From the NCBI GenBank assembly GCA_035318505.1, contig DATHEQ010000022.1, forward strand, positions 1-20,436: a stretch of 20,436 nt of DNA. The letters are read 5' to 3'. Source of the stretch: DASWDH01 sp035318505. Lineage in GTDB: Bacteria; Myxococcota_A; Polyangia; Polyangiales; Polyangiaceae. Below, piece by piece: positions 14,191-20,436 of this stretch. The notes below the pieces were generated by a model that made no database searches, was not told the origin of the DNA, and saw only the letters and a list, made by a program, of their open reading frames with translations. The position numbers and the translations under genes are program-made. How positions within the stretch are numbered: the stretch's first letter is position 1; each line of letters begins with the position of its first letter.

Positions 14191-14598
14191 TCAGATCATC
14201 TTTTCGAGCGCGCTCTTCAGGTGCCCTTGCTCCGTCGCGGTGAGCCGATCGAGCCGCGCGCCAAACGCGTCTGACAAAAGGGCCAGCCCGCGCGCCATGA
14301 TCTTGCGTCCGGCGGGCGTCACGAGGAGGCGATGGCGGCGGAGGTCGGTGGGGTCGATCTCGCGGCGTACCAACCCAGCGGCTTCGAGGCGCTTCAAGTT
14401 GACCGTTACGGACGGCTTCGGCATCGAGAGTCGGACGGCGAGTTCCGCCGGATGAGGGTGTTCGTCGATCTCGGCTAGGACGAAGAGCTCCTTGACCTCG
14501 AGTCCCAACGCGGCGAGGTCAGGTGCGACGCTCGCGATGACGGCCGTGAGCAATCGATAACTGAGGGACCAAACCTTTACCGCGTCGATTTTCGCCAT
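14191..14598 (-). CDS. MarR-family transcriptional regulator
   Basis: A 135-residue winged-helix repressor, normal length for the family. The core reads LEVKELFVLAEIDEHPHPAELAVRLSMPKPSVTVNLKRLEAAGLVRRE (about 33-80). The recognition helix lies in PKPSVTVNLKRLE, and the wing in DPTDLRRHRLLVTPAG (82-97). The ends form the dimer helices. MarR proteins usually bind a palindrome and release it on binding a phenolic or other small ligand, often controlling a divergent detoxification gene. Here the divergent gene is an aldo/keto reductase 91 bp away. A perfect palindrome lies at 14616-14630, 18 bp from the MarR start. Autorepression and control of the reductase are inferred. Confidence 0.9.
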   Translation of the reverse strand: MAKIDAVKVWSLSYRLLTAVIASVAPDLAALGLEVKELFVLAEIDEHPHPAELAVRLSMPKPSVTVNLKRLEAAGLVRREIDPTDLRRHRLLVTPAGRKIMARGLALLSDAFGARLDRLTATEQGHLKSALEKMI

Positions 14599-14615
14599 GA
14601 GCTCTTGCCGGCTAC

Positions 14616-14630
14616 TTAGTTTATAACTAA
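14616..14630. promoter_or_regulatory. 15-bp palindrome, candidate MarR operator
   Basis: TTAGTT (14616-14621), TAT, AACTAA (14625-14630): two perfect 6-bp arms with a 3-nt centre. It lies between the divergent MarR and aldo/keto reductase genes, in a locally AT-rich patch where promoters are expected. A weaker AACT-N7-AGTT element follows closely, near 14647-14661, and may be a second half-site pair. Confidence 0.6.
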
Positions 14631-14689
14631 ACTAGATCGTGTTGGAACTAAGTGGCAGTTAAACCACCATAGCAGAAGAAGGATGTGCC

Positions 14690-15775
14690 ATGCCCCTCGA
14701 CCATTACGTGACGCTCGGCCGTTCCGGCCTTCGGGTGAGTCCACTCTGTCTCGGCGCGATGACCTTCGGTGAAGATCTCGGCTGGGGATCCAGCGTCGAA
14801 GAGTCGCAGCAGATCATGGACCGTTACCTCGAACTCGGCGGCAACTTCATCGACACTGCGAACTTCTATACGAAGAGCCATTCCGAGAAGATCATCGGCG
14901 ATCACCTCGGCCGGCATCCTGCGAAACGCGATCGACTGGTGATCGCGACGAAGTTCAGCGGGAATCTTTACCCTGGAGACCCGAACGGCGGAGGGTCGGG
15001 GCGCAAATCAGTCGTCGCCGCTTGTGAGAATTCGCTTCGGCGTCTGCAGACCGACTTCATCGACCTTTACTGGCTGCACAACTGGGACGTTCACACGCCG
15101 ATCGAAGAGACCATGGCAGCGCTCGACGATCTCGTGCGGGCCGGTAAAGTCCGGTACATCGGCGTCTCCGACACTCCGGCGTGGAAGATCGTCGAGGCCA
15201 ACCTGACGGCGCGGTTCCGGGGCTGGTCGGCGTTCATCGGACTCCAGATCGAGTATTCGCTCCTCGAGCGGACCGTCGAGCAGGAGCTCGTGCCCATGGC
15301 TCGCGAGCTCGGACTCGGCATCACGCCCTGGTCTCCGCTCAAGAGCGGCGCGCTGAGCGGCAAGTACACGCGAGAGAACGCGGGGCAGACGAAGCGCGAC
15401 CGCAGCGCCTTCATCGAGCCGTTCCTGAACGAGAAGACGTATGCGCTCGTCGACGAAATGAGCGTCATTGCCAAAGCGCGCGATACCACGGTCGCGCGCG
15501 TCGCACTGGCATGGCTGCGAGCGAAGCCGGGCGTGACGTCCACAATCATCGGCGCGCGGCGGCTAACGCAGCTCGAGGACAACGTGAAGTCCCTCGACGT
15601 CAATCTCTCGCCCGACGAGATCGGTCGACTCGACGCGTTCACCAAGCCGACGCTCGGATTCCCGCAGAGCATGCAGCCGTGGTTCCCCGCCATCCACAAC
15701 GGCGGCACGACGGTGAACGGGATGTATGCGCCGCCGTCGTCTTTCGGGGTCGAGAAGGGCGACAAGCCATACTGA
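14690..15775 (+). CDS. Aldo/keto reductase
   Basis: A 361-residue NADPH-dependent oxidoreductase with an (alpha/beta)8 barrel. The catalytic tetrad is intact: Asp55 and Tyr60 (FIDTANFYTKSHSEKIIG), Lys88 (IATKFSGNL) and His130 (DLYWLHNWD). Cofactor-binding blocks are GITPWSPLKSGALSGKYT and, near the end, STIIGARRLTQLEDNVKSLD. The N-terminus YVTLGRSGLRVSPLCLGAMTFGE is typical of the YajO/AKR-type group. The C-terminal extension (about 325-361) is a little longer than usual. AAGAAGGA lies 7 nt before ATG 14690, a strong start. It diverges from the MarR gene across a candidate operator, so it is probably induced by a MarR ligand such as a reactive carbonyl or aromatic. Substrate unknown. Confidence 0.92.
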   Translation: MPLDHYVTLGRSGLRVSPLCLGAMTFGEDLGWGSSVEESQQIMDRYLELGGNFIDTANFYTKSHSEKIIGDHLGRHPAKRDRLVIATKFSGNLYPGDPNGGGSGRKSVVAACENSLRRLQTDFIDLYWLHNWDVHTPIEETMAALDDLVRAGKVRYIGVSDTPAWKIVEANLTARFRGWSAFIGLQIEYSLLERTVEQELVPMARELGLGITPWSPLKSGALSGKYTRENAGQTKRDRSAFIEPFLNEKTYALVDEMSVIAKARDTTVARVALAWLRAKPGVTSTIIGARRLTQLEDNVKSLDVNLSPDEIGRLDAFTKPTLGFPQSMQPWFPAIHNGGTTVNGMYAPPSSFGVEKGDKPY

Positions 15776-15807
15776 GCGACGTGGGCGACCGTCCGCTGGC
15801 GACACGC

Positions 15808-17346
15808 TCACCAGGTGTCGATGAAACGACGCTTGTGCGAGGCGTCGCGCGGCGGAACGGAGCGAAGCCCGCGCACGATCCACGCGCGGGTATCGGCGGG
15901 GTCGATGACGGCGTCGATCTCGAGATACGAGGCGGTATTGATGGCTCGTCCGCGGTCGTAGGCGAGATCGACCATCGCCCGGAAGGCTTCGGCGCGCTCC
16001 GTCTCGTTCTCGATGGCAGCGAGCTGTTTGCTCATGGCGAGCTTCACCGCGCCTTCGAGGCCCATCGCTCCGAACTCGGCGGTGGGCCACGCGGCTGTGA
16101 AAAATGGCGCGTGGAGATGGCCGCCCCCCATCGCTTGCGCGCCAAGGCCATAGGCCTTGCGGAGCACGATCGTGAAGAGGGGGACGGTGAGGCTTGCCGC
16201 GGCGACGAACATTCGCGAGACATGGCGCACGAGCCCCGTCGCTTCCGCCTTCGGACCGACCATGAAGCCCGGGGTGTCGCAGAGCGACACGAGAGGCAAG
16301 CCGAAGGCATCGCAGAGCTGCATGAAGCGCGCTGCCTTGTCCGCTGCGTCGGAGTCGATCGCGCCGGCGAGCTCGCAACAGTCGTTGGCGATGACGCCGA
16401 CCGGTCGACCTTCGATCCGCGCCAGCGCGGTCAGCATGTTCTTGCCGAACTCGCGGCGAAGCTCGAGGACCGAGCCCGCGTCGAAGAGCCGTTCGAGGAT
16501 GGGACGAATTTTGTAAGCGCGGCGACGTCGCTCGGGCATTGCATCGCGGAGGAGCCCCTGATCGGCAGCGGTCCAATCCGAACGCGAACCCGCGAAGTAC
16601 CCGAGATACTGCTTCGCAGTCGCGACGGCGGCGGCTTCGTCGAGGACGCGAACGTCGACGACACCGCTCTTGGTTTGCATGTCGATCGGGCCTACCTCTT
16701 CGGGCTTGAACGCTCCGAGGCCGCCGCCTTCGATCATCGCGGGACCGCCCATGCCGAGCGTGCTGTCCTCGGTGGCGATGACGACGTCGCAGAGCCCGAG
16801 CAGCGCCACATTCCCGGCAAAGCAGCGACCCGACGCTATGCCGACGCGCGGTGCGAGCCCGGAGAGGGAAGCGAAGCGGAGGAAGCTCGTGACGTCGAGC
16901 GCGGCGACCCACGGCATGTCCGTATCGCTCGGCCGCCCGCCGCCTCCTTCCGCGAAGAGCACGACGGGCAGTCGCCATTCGGCTGCAAGATGGAGCATCC
17001 GATCGAGCTTTTTGTGGTTCATCCCGCCCTGCGTTCCGGCAAAGACGGTGTAGTCGTACGCAAGCACCATCGCGCGCCCGCCGTCGATAGCGCCGACTCC
17101 GGCAATGAGGCCGTCCGCCGGGCTCTTCACGATCAGCTCCTCGTTGGAATAGCGCGCTCGCTGTGCAGCAAGGGCGAGCGCGCCGTACTCGATGAAGCTG
17201 CCGGGATCGACGAGGTCGGCGACATTCTCGCGCGCCGTGCGCTGGCCGGTCTTCCTTCGGCGCGCGACCGCGTCGGGTCGTGCCTCGTCGGTGGTCGCAT
17301 GCAGTCGAGCGCGCAGGTCGGCCTGCTCGGGACGTTCGGAGCTCAT
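15808..17346 (-). CDS. Acyl-CoA carboxylase carboxyltransferase (beta) subunit
   Basis: A 512-residue carboxyltransferase of the PccB/MmdA superfamily. It transfers CO2 from carboxybiotin to an acyl-CoA (propionyl, acetyl or other). The N-terminal crotonase-like domain has SFIEYGALALAAQ, DYTVFAGTQGGMNHKKLDRML, the EGGGGRPS oxyanion segment (133-140, in place of the more common SGGAR) and GRCFAGNVALLG (173-184). The C-terminal domain has RPVGVIANDCCELAGAIDSDAADKAARF, SLCDTPGFMVG and KAYGLGAQAMGGG. Length is normal. No biotin carboxylase or biotin carrier gene is in the window, so its partners are encoded elsewhere. It starts 62 bp after the GST gene on the same strand and may be co-transcribed with it. 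Acyl specificity cannot be told from the sequence. Confidence 0.9.
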   Translation of the reverse strand: MSSERPEQADLRARLHATTDEARPDAVARRRKTGQRTARENVADLVDPGSFIEYGALALAAQRARYSNEELIVKSPADGLIAGVGAIDGGRAMVLAYDYTVFAGTQGGMNHKKLDRMLHLAAEWRLPVVLFAEGGGGRPSDTDMPWVAALDVTSFLRFASLSGLAPRVGIASGRCFAGNVALLGLCDVVIATEDSTLGMGGPAMIEGGGLGAFKPEEVGPIDMQTKSGVVDVRVLDEAAAVATAKQYLGYFAGSRSDWTAADQGLLRDAMPERRRRAYKIRPILERLFDAGSVLELRREFGKNMLTALARIEGRPVGVIANDCCELAGAIDSDAADKAARFMQLCDAFGLPLVSLCDTPGFMVGPKAEATGLVRHVSRMFVAAASLTVPLFTIVLRKAYGLGAQAMGGGHLHAPFFTAAWPTAEFGAMGLEGAVKLAMSKQLAAIENETERAEAFRAMVDLAYDRGRAINTASYLEIDAVIDPADTRAWIVRGLRSVPPRDASHKRRFIDTW

Positions 17347-17408
17347 TCCGTCAAGCTAGTGCATACGGAGGGCGCGACCTACCGAAACTGGCCACGCCCG
17401 GTCATCGC

Positions 17409-18023
17409 TCATGGATTCGTCTTCTTCCAGGCTTCCATGTCGCTCATTCGCGAGAACCACGCCTGAATGTTGGGGAACTCGGCAAGCGGCACCTCGCATT
17501 GCTTCGCGTACATCAGCGAAGAGGCGAGTGTGAGATCGGCGACGGTCATGGAGTCGCCGACGACGTAACGCTTTCCATCGAGGCGCTTGTCGAGCACGTC
17601 GGCGAAGCGGCGGAAGTTGACCAGCGCCTCCTCGACTTTGGCTGCATCGGGTTCGCCGATGCCCATCATCGGCTTCAAGATCTTCTGGAACGCCAGCGTC
17701 CCTAGCTGCGGCGAAAAATGCGACGAGTCCCAGAACTGCCAGCGCGTTACATCAGCCTGCGCCTGCGCGTCTCGGGGGAGGAGCCCGGACTCGGGCTTCT
17801 TCGACGCCAGGTACTGCATGATCGCCCGAGACTCGGTGAGCACGAAGTCACCGTCGACGAGCGTGGGGACCGCCCCGTTAGGATTGAGTGCCAGAAACTC
17901 GGGGTTTTTGTGCTCGCCTTTGGCGAAGTCGAGTTTCTTTTCCTCGAGCTGGAGTCCAAGCACAGCCGCGGTGAGACGCACGCGGCGAACGTTCGGTGAC
18001 AACGAATTCATGTAGAGCTTCAC
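17409..18023 (-). CDS. Glutathione S-transferase
   Basis: A 204-residue cytoplasmic transferase that conjugates glutathione to electrophiles. The N-terminal thioredoxin-fold domain (1-78) has KLYMNSLSPNVRRVRLTAAVLGL, NPNGAVPTLVDGD with the cis-Pro at 53, and the glutathione-binding TESRAIMQYL (Glu64-Ser65). Ser7 or Ser9 is the likely catalytic residue. The helical C-terminal domain carries the N-capping box VGDSMTVADLTLASSL (158-163). Start is a GTG at 18023: GGAGG (18031-18035) lies exactly 7 nt upstream, and the product then begins at the first beta strand as in the family. A longer GTG start at 18053 is less likely. It diverges from a TetR regulator with a shared 10-bp inverted repeat, which suggests control by that regulator. 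Confidence 0.92.
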   Translation of the reverse strand: MKLYMNSLSPNVRRVRLTAAVLGLQLEEKKLDFAKGEHKNPEFLALNPNGAVPTLVDGDFVLTESRAIMQYLASKKPESGLLPRDAQAQADVTRWQFWDSSHFSPQLGTLAFQKILKPMMGIGEPDAAKVEEALVNFRRFADVLDKRLDGKRYVVGDSMTVADLTLASSLMYAKQCEVPLAEFPNIQAWFSRMSDMEAWKKTNP

Positions 18024-18077
18024 GGGTGCACCTCCGAGTGTGTTCGATGCCACGGGTACGAGTGGCGTCTATTTATT

Positions 18078-18140
18078 TGTCAATCGACCAATAATTGTTG
18101 CCATGGCGCCCGAGGGAGATCAAGGTATAAATTGGTCGAT
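18078..18140. promoter_or_regulatory. Paired TetR operators in the GST/TetR divergent promoter region
   Basis: ATCGACCAAT (18083-18092) and ATTGGTCGAT (18131-18140) are perfect reverse complements with a 38-bp spacer. The left copy touches a minus-strand TTGACA (18083-18078), a consensus -35 for the GST gene. The right copy overlaps TATAAA (18126-18131), a likely -10 for the TetR gene. One box per promoter, in opposite orientation, fits a TetR dimer that represses both genes. Confidence 0.7.
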
Positions 18141-18170
18141 CAGCAAAGAATGATCGCAGGAGACACGCGG

Positions 18171-18815
18171 ATGGGCGCTCGCGGCAGACCGCGCGAATTC
18201 GATAGAGAAGCAGTGCTTCGCAAGGCAATGGGCTTGTTCTGGGAGCGGGGCTACGAGGGGACGTCGCTCAGCGACCTGGCCCGCTCCATGGAAATCGCGT
18301 CGGCCAGCATTTATGCCTGCTTCGGCGACAAGGAGTCGCTGTTCCGCGAGACGGTCGCCTTGTACGGCAGCATCGCGGGAGAGGCGCCCCGGCGCGCGCT
18401 GCGCGAGAAGCGGACCGCCCGCGCCGCGATCAAAGCCATGCTCCACGCTTTTGCCAAGTCCATCACCGGGCGGGATACGCCGCGTGGCTGCATGCTCGTC
18501 CTCGCCGCACCCACCGGCGCGATAGAGAACGGCAAGGTGCAGGCATTTCTGGCCGGGATACGCCGCGAGATGTTCAGCACGATCCGAGAGCGGCTCGCTC
18601 GCGGCGTCGCCGACGGCGACATCGCAGCGTCACCCTCCAATCTCGACGCCCTCGCCCGTTACTACACCACCGTTGTACAAGGTCTGTCCATTCAGGCCCG
18701 CGACGGCGCCAGCCGCATCGAGCTCGAAGCTGTCATCACGTGCGCGATGGCTGCGTGGGGCGCGCTGACGAGCGGCCGACCGCGCAAGGCGAAAAAACCT
18801 CGCGCGCGCGCCTGA
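18171..18815 (+). CDS. TetR/AcrR-family transcriptional regulator
   Basis: A 214-residue repressor. Residues 1-60 hold the DNA-binding domain: GARGRPREFDREAVLRKAMGLFWERGYEGTSLSDLARSMEIASASIYACFGDKESLFRE, with the helix-turn-helix at about 31-51. The remaining helices form the ligand-binding and dimer domain (RGCMLVLAAPTG, QAFLAGIRREMFSTIRERLARGVADGDI, ARYYTTVVQGLSIQARDGAS), a layout common in regulators of detoxification genes. A basic tail (RPRKAKKPRARA) closes it. Start 18171 has AGGAG (18158-18162) 8 nt upstream. The upstream ATG at 18150 and TTG at 18132 lack a site and would lie at or inside the operator region. It probably represses itself and the divergent GST gene; the inducer is unknown. 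Confidence 0.92.
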   Translation: MGARGRPREFDREAVLRKAMGLFWERGYEGTSLSDLARSMEIASASIYACFGDKESLFRETVALYGSIAGEAPRRALREKRTARAAIKAMLHAFAKSITGRDTPRGCMLVLAAPTGAIENGKVQAFLAGIRREMFSTIRERLARGVADGDIAASPSNLDALARYYTTVVQGLSIQARDGASRIELEAVITCAMAAWGALTSGRPRKAKKPRARA

Positions 18816-18838
18816 CCCGACGAAATTCAAACGGGCTC

Positions 18839-18870
18839 AAAGAGCTCAAGGCCGCTCGGCGCGGCTCTTT
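18839..18870 (+). terminator. Possible terminator after the TetR gene
   Basis: AAAGAGC (18839-18845) and GCTCTTT (18864-18870) form a 7-bp stem, with a T-run (TTTT) closing the right arm on the plus strand. It lies 24 bp after the TetR stop and overlaps the 3' end of the convergent aldo/keto reductase pseudogene. The long loop (18 nt) weakens the call. Confidence 0.35.
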
Positions 18871-19908
18871 TGCCAGTAGATGCGGCCGCGGCGCAGGAAG
18901 ACGTGACGGAGGAGGCGACCACCGTGCGCCGCGACCTTCCTCGCGAATGCGTCGGTCTCCGCGTGCCGCTCGCCAGCGGCCGGCGTGAGGTTGTTCAGCC
19001 GGGCGATCTGCTTCGCGTTCAGCTCGATACGGTCGGCGAGCACGTTCTCTTCAACGCGGGCGATCCGCTTCGTGCCGGGAATCGGAGCAATGTCGTTGCC
19101 CTGCGCGAGCAACCACGCCGGAGCAATCTGGGCCGGCGTCGCCCCCGCTTCTTCGGCGACTGCCTTGACCTCTTCCACAATGCGTAGGTTGCGCCGAAAG
19201 TTTTCACCCGTGAACCGCGGGTTGGTTTTGCGCCAGTCGTCGTCGGAGAGCTGGTCGGGCGAGCGGATATCGCCGGTGAGAAAGCCATGACCGAGCGGCG
19301 AGTACGGAACGAAGCCAATTCCCAGCTTGCGCAGCAGTGGTAATAGCTCGGCTTCTGGATCACGGGTCCACAGCGAGTACTCCGTCTGCAGCGCGGTTAC
19401 GGGCTGCGCGGCGTGGGCCCGGCGGATCGTTTCGGGCCCAGCCTCGGAGAGGCCGAAGTGCTTCACCTTGCCCTCCCGAATCAGATCTTTGACGGCGCCG
19501 GCAACCTCCTCAGATGGGAGTCTTCGGATCGACCCGGTGCTGGTAGTAGAGGTCGATATGATCGGTACCGAGCCGCTTCAAGGAGCCTTCGACCGCAGTG
19601 CGGATGTTCGCGGCGCTGCTGTCCATCTTGCCTGGGGCCGCCACCAGCGTGCGAAACCAATCCGAACTGGTCGCAACTACGACCTTATCGCGGCGGCCCT
19701 TGATCCCACGGCCGACCAGTTCCTCATTGGTGAACGGACCGTAGATCTCGGCAGTGTCGATGTGCGTGACGCCGAGATCCAGCGCCTTATGGATAGCGCG
19801 AATCGACTCGTCTTCGCTGCCTTGCCCCACGTTGTAATAACCAGACATGGTCATGGCGCCGAGGCCGAGGCGTGAGACATCGAGTCTACCGATGGAGACG
19901 TGCTTCAT
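18846..19908 (-). pseudogene. Aldo/keto reductase broken by three single-base indels
   Basis: Two frames (19908 to 19510, then 19466 or upstream to 18846) together form one aldo/keto reductase of about 353 residues: MKHVSIGRLDVSRLGLGAMT, HIDTAEIYG (Asp51, Tyr56), DHIDLYYQHRVDP (His124), GLSEAGPETIRRAHA, VPYSPLGHGFLTG and IAPIPGTKR. Three indels are visible. An extra A on the plus strand at 19512 turns PIEEVAGAV into PI-stop. A base missing near 19668 destroys the catalytic Lys codon (VVATKFG reads VVATSSD). An extra T at 19628-19629 restores the frame before DSSAANIR. Repaired, the middle reads KFGLVSHAGGGPRQMDSS. The ATG at 19908 is the natural family start. It lies next to an IS630 element. 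Sequencing error is the alternative, but three errors in one gene are less likely. Confidence 0.85.
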
Positions 19909-20048
19909 GGCTCTAGGGTTCCCTTTCCGACACCGCGACGTCGCGGTATGCATTGACGAACGCAACCTACGCCTCGACCGACAAAGCAACTAGTGCTCCG
20001 TCCCGGAAATAACGATCCATGGTCCTGAAGACGAGCTTGGTTCCGCCC

Positions 20049-20098
20049 CCCTCGTGTGAGATTTCCGGTTTGCCGACTGGAAACAACTCACACAAGGG
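20049..20098 (+). promoter_or_regulatory. Hairpin that can hide the transposase ribosome binding site
   Basis: CCCTCGTGTGAG (20049-20060) pairs with CTCACACAAGGG (20087-20098) over 12 positions with one mismatch. Inside it TTTCC (20062-20066) pairs with GGAAA (20079-20083). The right arm includes AGGG of the AGGGAG Shine-Dalgarno (20095-20100) before ATG 20107. Such hairpins are known in insertion sequences, where they prevent transposase synthesis from read-through transcripts. Confidence 0.55.
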
Positions 20099-20106
20099 AG
20101 AAGCGG

Positions 20107-20436
20107 ATGAGGGGCACGGTATCGAAGTACCGAGTCGCGCTCAAGGCGAAGCAGCGTCAGCGATTGACCAAAGTAGTAAGGCGTCGCAAGCCGAGCCACT
20201 GGCTCGTGGTTCGGGCGCGCATCGTGTTGATGGCCAGCGAACGTCGTACGATCGCCGCCATTTGCGGCGCGCTTTCCGTCGACCGGCAAGTCGTTCGGCG
20301 ATGGTGCAAGCGATTCCTCGAGACTGGATTCGACGGTCTGAAGGACCGGTCGCGGACGGGTCGACCTCGACGGCTGACGCCGAACGTGTGGCAGAAAGCC
20401 GCCACGGTGATCGTCCAACCGCCGACGAAGTTCGGT
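20107..20436 (+). CDS. IS630-family transposase, N-terminal part, cut by the right window edge
   Basis: From ATG 20107 an open frame of 110 codons reaches the window end without a stop. It starts MRGTVSKYRVALKAKQRQRL. It contains the N-terminal DNA-binding part of IS630 transposases: LVVRARIVLMASERRTIAAICGALSVDRQVVRRWCKRFLETGFDGLKDRSRTGRPRRLTPNV, a helix-turn-helix (about residues 48-70) followed by the usual LKDRSRTGRPR basic linker. The DDE catalytic domain lies outside the window, so it is unknown whether the transposase is intact or needs a frameshift. GGGAG (20096-20100) sits 6 nt before the ATG and can be hidden by a hairpin. Minus-strand frames at 19990-20418 are shadows of this gene. 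Confidence 0.85.
   Translation, partial: MRGTVSKYRVALKAKQRQRLTKVVRRRKPSHWLVVRARIVLMASERRTIAAICGALSVDRQVVRRWCKRFLETGFDGLKDRSRTGRPRRLTPNVWQKAATVIVQPPTKFG

Larger units (their letters stand above)
19991..20436 (+). mobile_element. Left part of an IS630-family insertion sequence
   Basis: The element is defined by the transposase at 20107, which runs off the window. The left boundary is placed tentatively at the TA at 19991-19992, since IS630 elements insert at TA. The sequence just after it (AGTGCTCCGTCCCGGAAAT) would be the terminal inverted repeat. The right end is outside the window, so neither the repeat nor the TA duplication can be confirmed. It lies 83 bp upstream of the aldo/keto reductase pseudogene, in its promoter side. 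Confidence 0.55.

Noticed and set aside
15181..17466. Very long plus-strand frame (761 codons) opposite the carboxyltransferase
   Set aside because: It overlaps the C-terminal half of the aldo/keto reductase in another frame and the whole carboxyltransferase antisense. The product is Arg/His/Glu-rich with no domain motifs.

Overview
The window is high-GC bacterial DNA with several marks of a myxobacterium (order Polyangiales or a close relative). These are a DUF2378 protein (a paralogous family largely confined to Myxococcota), at least two secreted proteins whose signal peptides run into long Gly/Ala/Ser-rich linkers, and a high density of one-component regulators. The placement is inferred from gene content, not from a database search.

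Layout. 1-170 (-): start of a lipoprotein leaving the left edge. 171-648: no convincing gene. 660-2084 (+): surface-anchored PL10-type pectate lyase. 2287-3489 (+): DUF1624-type multi-pass membrane protein, convergent with an MFS exporter (3497-4756, -). 4837-5231 (+): small secreted Cys protein with an apparent frameshift. 5562-6524 (+): two-gene YCII (DGPF)/PhnB-like VOC operon closed by a strong hairpin. 6664-9515 (-): small unknown protein, DUF2378 protein and a large secreted protein of unknown function. 9581-10402 (+): coiled-coil protein, convergent with a DUF1697 protein (10409-10942, -). 11241-11690 (+): DoxX-like membrane protein. From 11725 to 18815 the window is built from regulator/enzyme pairs: SAM methyltransferase | N-terminally truncated AraC regulator; MarR regulator | aldo/keto reductase; glutathione S-transferase | TetR regulator. 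Each pair is divergent and has an inverted repeat in the shared intergenic region. An unknown 182-aa protein and an acyl-CoA carboxyltransferase lie among them. 18846-19908 (-): aldo/keto reductase pseudogene with three single-base indels. 19991-20436 (+): left end of an IS630-family element whose transposase runs off the right edge.

How the genes work together. The three divergent pairs look like small, separately controlled detoxification or stress switches, each with its own candidate operator. The clearest are a perfect 10-bp inverted repeat shared by the GST and TetR promoters and a 15-bp palindrome between MarR and its aldo/keto reductase. The pectate lyase and the large linker protein are probably exported surface proteins of a soil predator or saprophyte. 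I found no tRNA, rRNA, CRISPR array, phage genes or recognisable defence or biosynthetic cluster. I do not see a clearly new multi-gene system. The most useful observations are two genes cut by the window edges, the hidden compensating indels in the pseudogene, the truncated AraC regulator, the missing start codon of the large secreted protein, and the operator candidates.
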